The notes under the pieces: model-generated | Told to the model about the DNA's origin: nothing | The model's database searches: none | What the model saw: the letters and a program-made list of their open reading frames with translations, nothing else | Source of the DNA: BQJD01 sp965652415 | GTDB lineage: Bacteria; Pseudomonadota; Gammaproteobacteria; Arenicellales; CAJQKF01 | Length of the DNA: 36,018 bases | Assembly (NCBI GenBank): GCA_965652415.1 | Contig: CBFGVH010000016.1 | Span: 1 to 36,018 of the forward strand | Reading direction: 5' to 3' | Made by a program: the position numbers and the translations under genes | Part shown: one piece after another, positions 16,340 to 24,325 of the stretch | Numbering within the stretch: position 1 is the stretch's first letter | Layout: each line of letters begins with the position of its first letter

Positions 16340-17009
16340 AGCGGGAGCCGCGAAAGATCGACTCGCCGCCGCCGTCCTCATCTCCGGCAACGGCTCCAAC
16401 CTGCAGGCCATCATCGACCACGTTCGAGCCGCACACCTCCCCTGCGACATCCGGCTCGTCGTCAGCAACGAGCCCGCGGCCTTCGGACTCGAGCGCGCTC
16501 GACGGGCGGGCATCCCGGCCGAGGTCCTCGACCACCGCCGGTTCCCGGGACGCGAGGCCTTCGACGAGTCGCTCGCCGCGATTCTCGATCGTCACGGTGT
16601 CGAGGTCGTGTTTCTCGCAGGCTTCATGCGCATCCTGACCCGTCCGTTCGTCGAGCGCTACGAGGGACGAATGCTCAACATCCACCCTTCCCTGCTGCCC
16701 GACCTCAAGGGACTCGACACTCACCACCGGGCCATCGAGGAGGGCCGCGAGTTCCACGGCGCCTCGGTGCACTTCGTCACGCCGGAACTGGACGACGGTC
16801 CGGTCGTCATACGCGGCCGGCTGGAGGTTCGCCCCGACGACACGCCCGAGTCCCTCGAGCAGCGGGTCCATCGGCTCGAGCACCGCATCTATCCGCTGGC
16901 GGTGGAGTGGATGGCGACGGGGCGGCTGCGCCTCGACGGCCGAACCGTCGTCCTGGACGATGCCGCGTTGTCGCCGGAGGGATACGAGGTACTCGAAGAG
17001 GATTCGTAA
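16329..17009 (+). CDS. purN: Phosphoribosylglycinamide formyltransferase
   Basis: PurN formylates glycinamide ribonucleotide with 10-formyl-tetrahydrofolate. The 226-aa product has the nucleotide-binding start AAVLISGNGSNLQAIID, the catalytic Asn-His block LNIHPSLLPDLKGLDTHH and the folate-site segment GASVHFVTPELDDGPV with the catalytic Asp. The start is GTG at 16329, inside purM, which leaves a short leader before the first strand; earlier in-frame codons lie deep in purM and give a basic nonsense leader. The overlap with purM suggests coupled translation. About 25 extra residues at the C-terminus, compared with the 212-aa E. coli protein, carry no motif I recognise. It converges on clpA with a 92-base gap. 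Confidence 0.96.
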   Translation: MAPEAGAAKDRLAAAVLISGNGSNLQAIIDHVRAAHLPCDIRLVVSNEPAAFGLERARRAGIPAEVLDHRRFPGREAFDESLAAILDRHGVEVVFLAGFMRILTRPFVERYEGRMLNIHPSLLPDLKGLDTHHRAIEEGREFHGASVHFVTPELDDGPVVIRGRLEVRPDDTPESLEQRVHRLEHRIYPLAVEWMATGRLRLDGRTVVLDDAALSPEGYEVLEEDS

Positions 17010-17101
17010 GGTGCGCTGCAGCACACGCGCATTCGCGAATCACGCACACGGGGCACGCTGACGCGCACCCCGCCGCAGCTCCACACAACGAGGTTTCGCG
17101 G

Positions 17102-19357
17102 TCAGTCGTCGCCGCCGAATTCGAAGCCGAGCTCGCCGTCGACCACCGTCACCTTCACCGAACCGCCGTGCTCCAGGCGCCCGAACAGCAGTTCGTCGGC
17201 GAGAGCGCGCTTGATCTTGTCCTGGATCAGGCGTGCCATGGGCCGCGCGCCCATGGCCGGGTTGTAGCCGTGCTCGGCGAGCCAGCGGCGCGCCTCGGCG
17301 TCGATGTCGATCGTCACGTGCCGGTCGAGAAGCTGCTGCTCCAGCTCGAGGATGAACTTGTCGACCACGTGGGATATGGTCTGCGGGTTCAGCGCCTTGA
17401 AGTGGATGATCGAGTCGATCCGGTTGCGGAACTCGGGCGTGAACGTCTTCTCGATCGCCTGCGCGGCGTCGCCGGAATGGTCCTGGGTAACGAAACCCAT
17501 GGTATTGCGCGCGATCTGCTCGGCACCGGCGTTGCTCGTCATGACGATGATGACGTTGCGAAAGTCGGTCTTGCGGCCGTTGTTGTCGGTCAGCGTGCCG
17601 TAGTCCATCACCTGCAACAGGATGTTGAACACCTCCGGGTGCGCCTTCTCGATCTCGTCGAGCAGCAGCACGGCGTGCGGGGTGCGGGTGATGGCCTCCG
17701 TCAACAGGCCGCCCTGGTCGAACCCGACGTAGCCCGGCGGCGCGCCGATCAGCCGCGACACGGTATGCCGCTCCATGTACTCGGACATGTCGAAGCGCAC
17801 CAGCTCGATGCCCAGGGTCATTGCCAGCTGGCGCGTGACCTCGGTCTTGCCGACTCCGGTGGGTCCACTGAACAGGAACGACGAGATCGGCCGGTCGGCG
17901 TTGCCGAGCCCGGCACGCGACAGCTTGATCGCACTGACCAGGGCATCGATGGCCTCGTCCTGGCCGAACACGACGCGCTTCAGATCCCGGTCGAGATTGC
18001 CTAGTGCCTCACGGTCGGACACGGACACGGTCTTGGGCGGTATACGTGCAATCTTCGACACGACGGTCTCGATGTCGCGTACCGAGATCTTCTTCTTGCG
18101 CTTCGACGGTGCCGCCAGCCGGTTCAGCGCGCCCGCCTCGTCGATGACGTCGATGGCCTTGTCGGGCAGGAAACGGTCGTTGATGTAGCGCGCGGACAGC
18201 TCCGCGGCACTTCTCAGCGACGGGTTGGTGTAGCTGACGTCGTGATGCGCCTCGAAGCGGCTCTTCAGGCCCCGCAATATCTCCACGGTCTCGTCGACGC
18301 TCGGCTCGGTGATATCGAGCTTCTGGAAGCGCCGCGACAAGGCGCGGTCCTTCTCGAAAATGGTGCGGTACTCCTGGTATGTGGTCGAGCCGATGCACTT
18401 GATGGTGCCCGATGCCAGCAGCGGCTTGAGCAGGTTGGACGCGTCCATTGCCCCGCCCGAGGCGGAACCGGCGCCGATGATGGTGTGAATCTCGTCGATG
18501 AACAGGATCGCGCCCTCGGTTTCCTGCAGTTCCTTCAGGACCGCCTTGAGCCGCTGCTCGAAGTCGCCGCGGTACTTGGTGCCCGCAACCAGCAACCCGA
18601 GATCAAGGGCGAATATCGTGTTGTGCTCGAGCACTTCGGGCACTTCCTCGTCGACGATCTTCTTGGCCAGCCCCTCGGCGATGGCGGTCTTGCCGACGCC
18701 GGCCTCGCCCACCAGCAGCGGGTTGTTCTTGCGCCGTCGGCACAGGATCTGGATGGTGCGCTCGAGTTCGGCCTCGCGCCCGATCAGCGGATCGATGCGC
18801 CCGGCCCGCGCCTGCTCGTTGAGATTGACGGCGAAGTTGGCAAGCGGGCTCTCCGCGCCGCCGTCCTCCTCGGTTTCCTGCGCCTCGTGGCCGGGCCCGG
18901 GCTGGGCGCGGCCTTCGACCGGGTGCCTGGAGATGCCATGCGAGATGTAGTTGACCACGTCGAGGCGGCTGACGTCCTGCTGCTGAAGGAAGTAGACGGC
19001 ATGGGACTCGCGCTCGGAAAAGATCGCCACCAGCACGTTGCTGCCCTTGACCTCCTTCTTGCCGGAGCTTTGCACATGCAGTATCGCGCGCTGGATCACC
19101 CGCTGGAAGCCGAGCGCCGGCTGCGGGTCGACGTCGCCCTCCGAGTCGGGCAGGTGCGGCACCTGCTCGTTGAGGAACGCTTCGAGCTGCTCCCTCAAGC
19201 GCTCGGTCTTGCCGCCGCAGGCACGTATGACGCGCGACGCCGACGGGTTGTCGAGCAGGGAGATCAGCAGGTGTTCAACCGTGATGTATTCGTGACGCGC
19301 GTTGCGCGCGTACTGAATCGCCAGGTTCAGGGAAACTTCGAGCTCTCGCGCCAACAT
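17102..19357 (-). CDS. clpA: ATP-dependent Clp protease ATP-binding subunit ClpA
   Basis: ClpA is the AAA+ unfoldase that feeds substrates into ClpP, including N-end-rule substrates handed over by ClpS. The 751-aa length is typical. The N-domain (1-145) begins MLARELEVSLNLAIQYARN. The first AAA+ module has Walker A VGEAGVGKTAIAEGL (about 217-230), and the second has SGPTGVGKTEVTRQL (about 500) followed by MSEYMERHTVSRLIGAPPGY. The C-terminal region carries MGARPMARLIQDKIKRALA. The start follows the clpS stop directly with no spacer, so the two are one operon. clpP is not in the window. Confidence 0.98.
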   Translation of the reverse strand: MLARELEVSLNLAIQYARNARHEYITVEHLLISLLDNPSASRVIRACGGKTERLREQLEAFLNEQVPHLPDSEGDVDPQPALGFQRVIQRAILHVQSSGKKEVKGSNVLVAIFSERESHAVYFLQQQDVSRLDVVNYISHGISRHPVEGRAQPGPGHEAQETEEDGGAESPLANFAVNLNEQARAGRIDPLIGREAELERTIQILCRRRKNNPLLVGEAGVGKTAIAEGLAKKIVDEEVPEVLEHNTIFALDLGLLVAGTKYRGDFEQRLKAVLKELQETEGAILFIDEIHTIIGAGSASGGAMDASNLLKPLLASGTIKCIGSTTYQEYRTIFEKDRALSRRFQKLDITEPSVDETVEILRGLKSRFEAHHDVSYTNPSLRSAAELSARYINDRFLPDKAIDVIDEAGALNRLAAPSKRKKKISVRDIETVVSKIARIPPKTVSVSDREALGNLDRDLKRVVFGQDEAIDALVSAIKLSRAGLGNADRPISSFLFSGPTGVGKTEVTRQLAMTLGIELVRFDMSEYMERHTVSRLIGAPPGYVGFDQGGLLTEAITRTPHAVLLLDEIEKAHPEVFNILLQVMDYGTLTDNNGRKTDFRNVIIVMTSNAGAEQIARNTMGFVTQDHSGDAAQAIEKTFTPEFRNRIDSIIHFKALNPQTISHVVDKFILELEQQLLDRHVTIDIDAEARRWLAEHGYNPAMGARPMARLIQDKIKRALADELLFGRLEHGGSVKVTVVDGELGFEFGGDD

Positions 19358-19678
19358 CTATTCGGGCTCCATCGTGCACTGCAGCGGATGCTGGTTCTCC
19401 TGCGCGTAACCGAGCACCTGCTGCACCTTGGTTTCGGCGATCTCGTACGGGAACACGCCGCATATTCCGCTTCCCTTGTGATGAACCGTCAACATGATCT
19501 GCACCGCCTGCTCGCGCGACTTGTGAAAGAAGCGCTCCAGTACGACCACGACGAAATCCATCGGAGTGTAGTCGTCATTGAGCAGGACCACCTTGTACAG
19601 CCTCGGTTTCTTGACCTTGGGCTGCGCCTCCTGCAGGGAGGTTCCGCCCGTTTTCTGAATCTCTCTGGAATCGCTCAT
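19358..19678 (-). CDS. clpS: ClpS adaptor for N-end-rule degradation
   Basis: ClpS binds N-terminal Phe, Leu, Trp or Tyr and delivers such proteins to ClpAP. The 106-aa product has the family core: RLYKVVLLNDDYTPMDFVV, with the Asn-Asp-Asp degron pocket, VLERFFHKSREQAVQIML, VHHKGSGICGVFPYEIAETK and a final QHPLQCTMEPE. The first 25 residues are polar and probably flexible, as is usual. I chose ATG 19678; an upstream in-frame start at 19738 would add a leader unlike the family. The stop abuts the clpA ATG. A plausible promoter lies at 19777-19805. Confidence 0.96.
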   Translation of the reverse strand: MSDSREIQKTGGTSLQEAQPKVKKPRLYKVVLLNDDYTPMDFVVVVLERFFHKSREQAVQIMLTVHHKGSGICGVFPYEIAETKVQQVLGYAQENQHPLQCTMEPE

Positions 19679-19776
19679 GGGGACAATCAACTGCCTGCGC
19701 GCCACAGGCGACGGGACGAAACACCCGGCGCCTCGCAAACCGGGGACTGCCGGTTCCGATGGCCGGTCAGGGTGTC

Positions 19777-19805
19777 AAAATAAATCCATTCTCGACAATT
19801 CTCAA
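19777..19805 (-). promoter_or_regulatory. Promoter of clpS-clpA
   Basis: On the minus strand TTGAGA (19805-19800) and TATTTT (19782-19777) are separated by 17 bases in an AT-rich patch between the aceA terminator and clpS. The match to sigma-70 is fair, and the position between two genes of the same strand supports it. Confidence 0.55.
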
Positions 19806-19858
19806 GCCCCGCGCCGACACGGTCCCGGGTATCTCCACGGCGGAGCCGGGCGCACACG

Positions 19859-19885
19859 AAAAAGCCGCCCCGGCGGGGCGGCTTT
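19859..19885 (-). terminator. Rho-independent terminator of aceA
   Basis: An 11-bp perfect stem (AAAGCCGCCCC at 19861-19871 with GGGGCGGCTTT at 19875-19885) with a 3-base loop ends, on the minus strand, in five T residues. It lies 26 bases beyond the aceA stop and separates aceA from clpS. Confidence 0.93.
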
Positions 19886-19911
19886 CGCAAGGCCCTGGCC
19901 CGCCGCGACGC

Positions 19912-21201
19912 TCAGCCGTCGGTACCGAACTGCGCCTCCTCGGTGGAGCCCGTCATCGCGGTGACCGAGGAACGCCCGCCCTGGATCACGTTGGTGACGG
20001 CATCGAAGTAGCCGGCGCCCACCTCGGCCTGGTGGCTGGAGAAAGTGTAACCTCGTGATTTGGCGGCGAACTCCTTCTCCTGGACCATCTCGACGTAGGC
20101 CGTCATGCCGTCGCGCGCGTAGTTGTAGGCGAGATCGAACATGTTGTACCACATGCTGTGGATGCCGGCGAGAGTGATGAACTGGTACTTGTACCCCATG
20201 GCGCCGAGTTCGCGCTGAAAGCGGGCGATGGCGGCGTCGTCGAGGTTGCGCTTCCAGTTGAACGAGGGCGAGCAGTTGTAGGCGAGAAGCTGTTCCGGGT
20301 GCTCCTTTCGAATCGCCTCGGCGAAAGTGCGGGCCTGGTCGAGGTCGGGGACCGCGGTCTCGCACCACACGAGATCGGCGTAGGGGGCATAGGCAAGGCC
20401 GCGGGAGATGGCCTGGTCGATCCCCGCGCGGGTCACCCAGAATCCTTCCGCGGTGCGCTCACCGGTGATGAACGGGCGGTCGCGCTCGTCGACGTCCGAG
20501 GTGAGAAGCGACGCCGCGTCGGCGTCCGTGCGGGCAAGCACGATCGTGGGAACGCCCATGACGTCCGCCGCCAGGCGGGCTGCGACGAGCTTCTGGACCG
20601 CTTCCTGGGCGGGCACCAGCACCTTGCCGCCCATGTGGCCGCACTTTTTCACCGCGGCGAGCTGATCCTCGAAGTGCACGCCGGCGGCGCCGGCCTCGAT
20701 CATCGCCTTCATCAGCTCGAAGGCGTTGAGCACGCCGCCGAACCCCGCCTCGGCGTCGGCCACGATCGGCACGAAGTAGTCGACGTCCCCGCTGCCGGAG
20801 GCGAACTGGATCTCATCGGCGCGCTTGAAAGCGTTGTTGATCCGCCGCACCATCGCCGGTACCGAGTCGACGGGGTACAGCGACTGGTCGGGATACATGG
20901 TCTCGCCGGTGTTGCCATCTGCCGCCACCTGCCAGCCGGACAGGTAGATGGCCTTTATGCCGGCCTTGACCTGCTGTACCGCCTGGCCGCCGGTCAGCGC
21001 GCCGAGGCAGTTGATGTAGTCCTCCGTGTTCAGGCGCCGCCAGAGTTTCTCGGCACCCATGCGCGCCAGGGTGTGCTCGACCTTTACCGAGCCCCTCAGC
21101 CGAACCACGTCGTCGGCGCTGTACGTGCGCTCGACGTTTTTCCATCGGGGGTTCTCGGCCCATTCGCGTTCGATCTGCCTGGCGGCTTCCTGTCGATTCA
21201 T
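19912..21201 (-). CDS. aceA: Isocitrate lyase
   Basis: The enzyme splits isocitrate into glyoxylate and succinate, the first step of the glyoxylate shunt used for growth on acetate and fatty acids. The 429-aa length matches the short bacterial form. The active-site signature is KKCGHMGGKVLVP, with the catalytic Cys at 187. Other family blocks are GWQVAADGNTGETMYPDQSLYP, VPIVADAEAGFGGVLNAFEL, IVLARTDADAASLL and YNCSPSFNWKRNLDD. GAGGT about 9 bases before the ATG is a reasonable ribosome site. No malate synthase gene is in the window. A CysB-like regulator is divergent, 223 bases away, and may control it. Confidence 0.98.
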   Translation of the reverse strand: MNRQEAARQIEREWAENPRWKNVERTYSADDVVRLRGSVKVEHTLARMGAEKLWRRLNTEDYINCLGALTGGQAVQQVKAGIKAIYLSGWQVAADGNTGETMYPDQSLYPVDSVPAMVRRINNAFKRADEIQFASGSGDVDYFVPIVADAEAGFGGVLNAFELMKAMIEAGAAGVHFEDQLAAVKKCGHMGGKVLVPAQEAVQKLVAARLAADVMGVPTIVLARTDADAASLLTSDVDERDRPFITGERTAEGFWVTRAGIDQAISRGLAYAPYADLVWCETAVPDLDQARTFAEAIRKEHPEQLLAYNCSPSFNWKRNLDDAAIARFQRELGAMGYKYQFITLAGIHSMWYNMFDLAYNYARDGMTAYVEMVQEKEFAAKSRGYTFSSHQAEVGAGYFDAVTNVIQGGRSSVTAMTGSTEEAQFGTDG

Positions 21202-21278
21202 CGTGTGTGACCTCTGTCTGTTGATAATCGGGAGCGTGGTGGTCCGCTGCTTGCCGCGGCCTCATGCAAAGCCATGGT

Positions 21279-21314
21279 TTATGGGCGTATAACTTGTTTA
21301 ATTTCCTCGGAAAA
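21279..21314 (-). promoter_or_regulatory. Candidate aceA promoter overlapped by an inverted repeat
   Basis: On the minus strand TTTTCC (21314-21309) and TTATAC (21292-21287) are 16 bases apart, a weak sigma-70 pair. The -10 element lies inside a short perfect inverted repeat, TTAT-N6-ATAA (21279-21292), which also fits the T-N11-A pattern of LysR-family sites. This would place a regulator directly on the aceA promoter; the assignment is inference. Confidence 0.4.
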
Positions 21315-21363
21315 CTGGTGCTGTCACGCTCCCGGTCATGAAATTCTAGTAACCGCCCATTAT

Positions 21364-21392
21364 TTGACAATCCAATTATTTCAATGTTTACT
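21364..21392 (+). promoter_or_regulatory. Promoter of the LysR-family gene
   Basis: A perfect TTGACA (21364-21369) is followed after 17 bases by TTTACT (21387-21392), with TACTAT as an alternative -10 two bases downstream. It lies 32 bases before the start codon, so the leader is very short. Confidence 0.65.
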
Positions 21393-21424
21393 ATTGTTTC
21401 AGCTTATTCTGAGGCCGAAGACGG

Positions 21425-22372
21425 ATGCCCACAGGCGCGGCGCCCTACTACAAGCAGAACCGACTCAAGCAGTTGCGCGCGTTCTGCACAACAGCCCGCC
21501 TCGGCAGCATTTCCAAGGCGGCCGAGAAGCTTTACCTGAGCCAGCCGTCGGTCTCGCTGCAGATCCAGGCGCTGGAACGCGAACTCGATACCGTCCTTTT
21601 CGAGCGCCGGGGCCCGAGCATCCGGCTGACGCCGGAGGGGCGGACGCTGCTCGAGATCTCCCAGCCGCTGGTGCAGGGCATCGACTCGCTGAGCGACACC
21701 TTTACCGAGCGCAGCGGCAACCTCGAACAGGGCGAACTGAACATCGCGGCCGGCGAATCGACGATCTTGTACATCCTGCCCGCGGCCATCAAGGAGTTCT
21801 CCGCGCGCCACCCTGGAATACGCATCAAGCTGCACAATGTCACGGGCCGAGACGGCATGGAGATGCTGCGCTCGGACCAGGCCGATTTCGCCATCGGCTC
21901 GATGCTGGAGATTCCCGACGATATCCACTACCACCCGATCTTCCAGTTCAACCCGGTCCTGATCACACCACTGGATCACCCGCTGGCACGACTGGAGAAT
22001 GTCACCCTGAAGGACATCGGCCCCCACGGGCTGATCCTGCCGCCCCGGCACCTGAGCACGTGGCGCATGGTCGACGTGGTGTTCCACCAGCACAACATCC
22101 CCTACACGGTCACCCTGGAAGCCGGCGGCTGGGAGGTGATCAAGAAATACGTCGAGATCGGCCTCGGCATTTCCATCGTCACCGACATCTGCCTGACCGG
22201 CGACGAGCGCCTAGCGACAATCCCTCTCGACCGCTACTTCCCGACCCGCAGCTACGGCGCCGTCATCCGCAAGGGCAAGTACCTGAGCATCGCTGCGCGC
22301 ACGTTCCTGGCGATGATGGATCCCGACTTCGACAAGGCGAAGAACCGCCGCCAGAAGGTGACGGTTTCCTAA
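21425..22372 (+). CDS. LysR-family transcriptional regulator, CysB-like
   Basis: The 315-aa product has an N-terminal winged helix-turn-helix (about residues 15-70: FCTTARLGSISKAAEKL, LSQPSVSLQIQALEREL, LFERRGPSIRLTPEG) and a periplasmic-binding-like effector domain from about residue 95 (GELNIAAGESTILYILP). The C-terminal part (RSYGAVIRKGKYLSIAARTF) resembles the CysB/Cbl subgroup. LysR proteins commonly regulate the divergent gene, which here is aceA, so control of the glyoxylate shunt is a reasonable guess. The effector is unknown. The ATG at 21425 gives a lead of about 14 residues before the helix-turn-helix, slightly longer than usual. Confidence 0.9.
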   Translation: MPTGAAPYYKQNRLKQLRAFCTTARLGSISKAAEKLYLSQPSVSLQIQALERELDTVLFERRGPSIRLTPEGRTLLEISQPLVQGIDSLSDTFTERSGNLEQGELNIAAGESTILYILPAAIKEFSARHPGIRIKLHNVTGRDGMEMLRSDQADFAIGSMLEIPDDIHYHPIFQFNPVLITPLDHPLARLENVTLKDIGPHGLILPPRHLSTWRMVDVVFHQHNIPYTVTLEAGGWEVIKKYVEIGLGISIVTDICLTGDERLATIPLDRYFPTRSYGAVIRKGKYLSIAARTFLAMMDPDFDKAKNRRQKVTVS

Positions 22373-22434
22373 CACCGGTGGTCCCGGGTTGCGATAGAAT
22401 CTGCCGGAAAGTTCATCGACCATCGCCCCCCGCC

Positions 22435-23142
22435 GTGAGATTGTGCACTTCACCCACGTCCCGACTGCTTGCCGCCTGCGCCTTCGCCCTCGCAGGCTGG
22501 GCGCAAACGCCGGCACTCGCCGCCACCAGCCACGAATCCATTCCGGTGTGCTACAACTTCGGCTGCAAGGTGCGGGATATCGTGTCCCTCACGCCGCGGG
22601 AATGGACCGAGGTGTCCGGATGGTTCCGCATTCCGGCGGCCACGGCCGAGGAGGAACGCCAGCAGATCAAGCAGGCGATCGGCTGGATGGAGGTGGTCGT
22701 CGGCAATCACACGCCAACCCACCGCGACAAGGGCCTCGACCTTGAAGAAGGCGCCGAGTTTCCGGGTCAGCTCGACTGCATCGACGAGTCGCTCAACACG
22801 ACCACATACCTGAAGCTGTTCGAGCACCAGGGGCTGATCAGGCATCACCGGGTGCTCGATCGCGCCTACCGACGCGCCCTGCTCGACCAGCACTGGGCCG
22901 GGCAGATCGAGGAACTGGCCACGGGCAGGCGCTTCGCGGTAGATTCATGGTTCCAGGACAACGGCATCCTGCCTTACGTTCAGGAAATGAGCGAGTGGGA
23001 AGACATCCCGTTCTTCTTCTCCTCCTACGTCGACAACTCGACGGAATACGACGAATACAACCAGAACTCGAAGCGCTCCCTGTGGCAGTCGATCAGGGAT
23101 CGACTGACCCGGCGCACGGACGAGACGGTGCGCACGGACTGA
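22435..23142 (+). CDS. Secreted protein of unknown function
   Basis: I do not recognise this 235-aa protein. It has a signal peptide (RLLAACAFALAGWAQTPALA) with a likely cut after residue 29, so it is probably periplasmic. The mature part starts with a cysteine pair, VCYNFGCKVRD (C39 and C44), then has LTPREWTEVSGWFRIPAAT, EERQQIKQAIGWMEVVVG, a third Cys in LDCIDESLNTTTYLKLFEHQ and a C-terminal FFFSSYVDNSTEYDEYNQNS. The clean codon structure, conserved-looking aromatic and Asp/Glu pattern and export signal argue for a real gene. The start is GTG 22435 or TTG 22441. It lies 62 bases after the LysR gene and 88 before mnmA, on the same strand. Confidence 0.75.
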   Translation: MRLCTSPTSRLLAACAFALAGWAQTPALAATSHESIPVCYNFGCKVRDIVSLTPREWTEVSGWFRIPAATAEEERQQIKQAIGWMEVVVGNHTPTHRDKGLDLEEGAEFPGQLDCIDESLNTTTYLKLFEHQGLIRHHRVLDRAYRRALLDQHWAGQIEELATGRRFAVDSWFQDNGILPYVQEMSEWEDIPFFFSSYVDNSTEYDEYNQNSKRSLWQSIRDRLTRRTDETVRTD

Positions 23143-23230
23143 CACCGCCCGGCGCGGCAAAGTCGGCCGGACGCACCCGCCGACCCGGCTGCGCGGCGCA
23201 GGGGCCGCTTCGACCGGGTACCTCGACAGC

Positions 23231-24325
23231 ATGGCACCAGAGAAATCCACGGTGGTGGTCGGAATGTCCGGCGGGGTCGACTCGTCGGTAGCGGCGCACC
23301 TGCTCAAGGAAGCCGGCCACGAGGTCACCGGCCTGTTCATGAAGAACTGGGAGGAGGACGACGAAGACGACTACTGTGCCGCCGCCGAAGACCTCGCCAT
23401 GGCCGAGGCAGTGTGCAAGAAGCTCGGCATCGAGCTTCGAACCATCAATTTCTCCCACGAGTACTGGGAGCGGGTGTTCTCGAACTTCCTGTCCGAGTAC
23501 GAAGCCGGCCGCACACCCAACCCGGACGTGCTGTGCAACCGCGAAATCAAGTTCAAGGAGTTCCTCGACTTTGCAGATTCCCTCGGCGCCGACCTCATTG
23601 CCACGGGCCACTACGTGCGCAAGGACAACCGCGACGGCGAACCGGTGCTCCTCAAGGGCGTGGACCCGGGAAAGGACCAGTCGTACTTTCTCTACGCCCT
23701 GACCCGGCGCTCGCTCGCCCGAAGCCTGTTCCCGATCGGCGACCTCACCAAGGACGAGGTCCGGAAGCTGGCCCGGGAACTGGGGCTGCCGAACTACGAC
23801 CGCCGCGACAGCACCGGCATCTGCTTCATCGGCGAACGCAAGTTCCGCGAGTTCCTCTCCACCTACCTGCCGCCGAAACCCGGCGAGATCCGCGTGCTTG
23901 ACGACGACGAGGTCATCGGCCGGCACGACGGATTGATGTACTACACCATCGGACAGCGGCAGGGACTCGGCATCGGCGGCTCGGGTGACGCCTGGTACGT
24001 CGCCGACAAGGACATGGAGCGCAAGGTGCTCTACGTGGTCCAGGGGCGCGACCATCCGTACCTGCTCAGGAGCCACGTATACGCCAGCCGCGTCACGTGG
24101 ATCGGCGAACTGCCGCCGCGCCTCCCGTTCCGTTGCTCGGGAAAGATTCGCTACCGCCAGGAAGACCAGCCCTGCACCCTGACGCGGGTCGGAACGAGCA
24201 CGGCCAAGCTCGAGTTCGACGACCCGCAATGGGCGGTCACCCCGGGACAGTCCATCGTCCTCTACGACGGCGACGTGTGCCTTGGCGGCGGCATCATCGA
24301 AACTGCCTTCAACCCGGAAGAATAA
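23231..24325 (+). CDS. mnmA: tRNA-specific 2-thiouridylase
   Basis: MnmA makes the 2-thio group of the wobble uridine in tRNA-Glu, -Gln and -Lys, taking sulfur relayed by the Tus proteins. The 364-aa length is standard. The PP-loop is GMSGGVDSSVAAHLL (residues 11-25). The catalytic cysteines are C102 in TPNPDVLCNREIKF and C198 in DSTGICFIGERKF. The C-terminal barrel includes YTIGQRQGLGIGG and GGGIIE. The ATG at 23231 gives the expected short lead before VVVGMSGG. Its stop overlaps the next start (TAATG), coupling it to a DUF3604 gene. Confidence 0.97.
   Translation: MAPEKSTVVVGMSGGVDSSVAAHLLKEAGHEVTGLFMKNWEEDDEDDYCAAAEDLAMAEAVCKKLGIELRTINFSHEYWERVFSNFLSEYEAGRTPNPDVLCNREIKFKEFLDFADSLGADLIATGHYVRKDNRDGEPVLLKGVDPGKDQSYFLYALTRRSLARSLFPIGDLTKDEVRKLARELGLPNYDRRDSTGICFIGERKFREFLSTYLPPKPGEIRVLDDDEVIGRHDGLMYYTIGQRQGLGIGGSGDAWYVADKDMERKVLYVVQGRDHPYLLRSHVYASRVTWIGELPPRLPFRCSGKIRYRQEDQPCTLTRVGTSTAKLEFDDPQWAVTPGQSIVLYDGDVCLGGGIIETAFNPEE

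Noticed and set aside
17010..17101. Palindrome ATTCGCGAAT (17031-17040) and GC-rich repeats between purN and clpA, considered as a terminator.
   Set aside because: No stable stem followed by a T-run on either strand.
18242..19783. A 513-codon plus-strand frame opposite clpA and clpS.
   Set aside because: Shadow of strongly supported clp genes, with no motif of its own.
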